A DNA stretch of 6,313 nt. Origin: an uncultured bacterium. GTDB lineage: Bacteria; Planctomycetota; UBA8108. The translations under genes were made by a program, and so were the position numbers. This document shows positions 6,241 through 6,313 of the stretch, piece after piece (position 1 is the first letter of the stretch; every line of letters starts with the position of its first letter). The notes beneath the pieces were generated by a model, which was not told where the DNA came from, searched no databases, and saw only the letters and a program-made list of their open reading frames with translations. The DNA lies in the NCBI GenBank assembly GCA_913050545.1, contig CAJWZY010000134.1, forward strand, positions 1-6,313, given 5' to 3'.

Positions 6241-6313
6241 ATGAACACGCCGTCCCTGGAAATCCTGGAATCAGTAGAAACCCCTCTTGGGCTGCTCTGC
6301 CTGCGTCGCCGGG
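6241..6313 (+). CDS. Start of a rightward gene, possibly spermidine synthase-like (partial)
   Basis: An ATG at 6241 opens a frame of 24 complete codons that reaches the right edge without a stop. The N-terminal peptide begins MNTPSLEILESVE and contains TPLGLLCLRRR. That second segment reminds me of the N-terminus of a family of proteins annotated as spermidine synthase-like in Planctomycetes and related bacteria, but the fragment is too short for a firm assignment. A possible -10 element (TATTAA) lies about 22 bases upstream; only a weak GAG precedes the start. It is divergent from the dehydratase gene. The start codon and frame are seen directly; the product name is a tentative memory-based match. 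Confidence 0.5.
   Translation, partial: MNTPSLEILESVETPLGLLCLRRR

Overview
This window looks like chromosomal DNA from a bacterium of the Planctomycetes–Verrucomicrobia (PVC) group. The main evidence is a pair of adjacent leftward genes: a DUF1501 protein with a twin-arginine signal, and a PSCyt1–DUF1549–DUF1553 cytochrome-like protein. This pair is expanded in that group and rare elsewhere. The sequence is moderately GC-rich. None of the five gene starts has a strong Shine-Dalgarno sequence, which also fits the group.

Layout, left to right. (1) Positions 1–948, minus strand: a DUF1501 gene running off the left edge, so its C-terminal part is missing. (2) Positions 973–3096, minus strand: the PSCyt1/DUF1549/DUF1553 gene. 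It lies upstream of the DUF1501 gene in the same direction, 24 bp away, so the two probably form an operon. (3) Positions 3097–3331: a divergent intergenic region with two inverted repeats that may be operators. (4) Positions 3332–5053, plus strand: a complete bifunctional ATP sulfurylase/APS kinase (sat/cysC), which makes APS and then PAPS from sulfate. (5) Positions 5048–5075: a hairpin spanning the junction between converging genes, with one stop codon in each arm. (6) Positions 5070–6023, minus strand: a PLP-dependent threonine/serine dehydratase-like enzyme without an ACT domain. (7) Positions 6024–6240: a second divergent intergenic region containing a GC-rich hairpin. (8) Position 6241 to the right edge, plus strand: the first 24 codons of another gene, possibly spermidine synthase-like.

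The DUF1501 and PSCyt1 proteins are probably exported partners of unknown biochemical role. Such pairs often sit near sulfatase and polysaccharide-degradation genes in planctomycetes. The sat/cysC gene handles intracellular sulfate activation, so a shared sulfur theme across the divergent promoter region is possible, but nothing here proves it. The dehydratase and the gene at the right edge show no obvious pathway link to the rest.

I found no mobile element, CRISPR array, tRNA, rRNA or convincing new multi-gene system. The points most worth a second look are the short inter-domain segment of the PSCyt1 protein, the two palindromes in the 3.1–3.2 kb region, the symmetric stop-codon hairpin, and the unusual active-site signature of the PLP enzyme.
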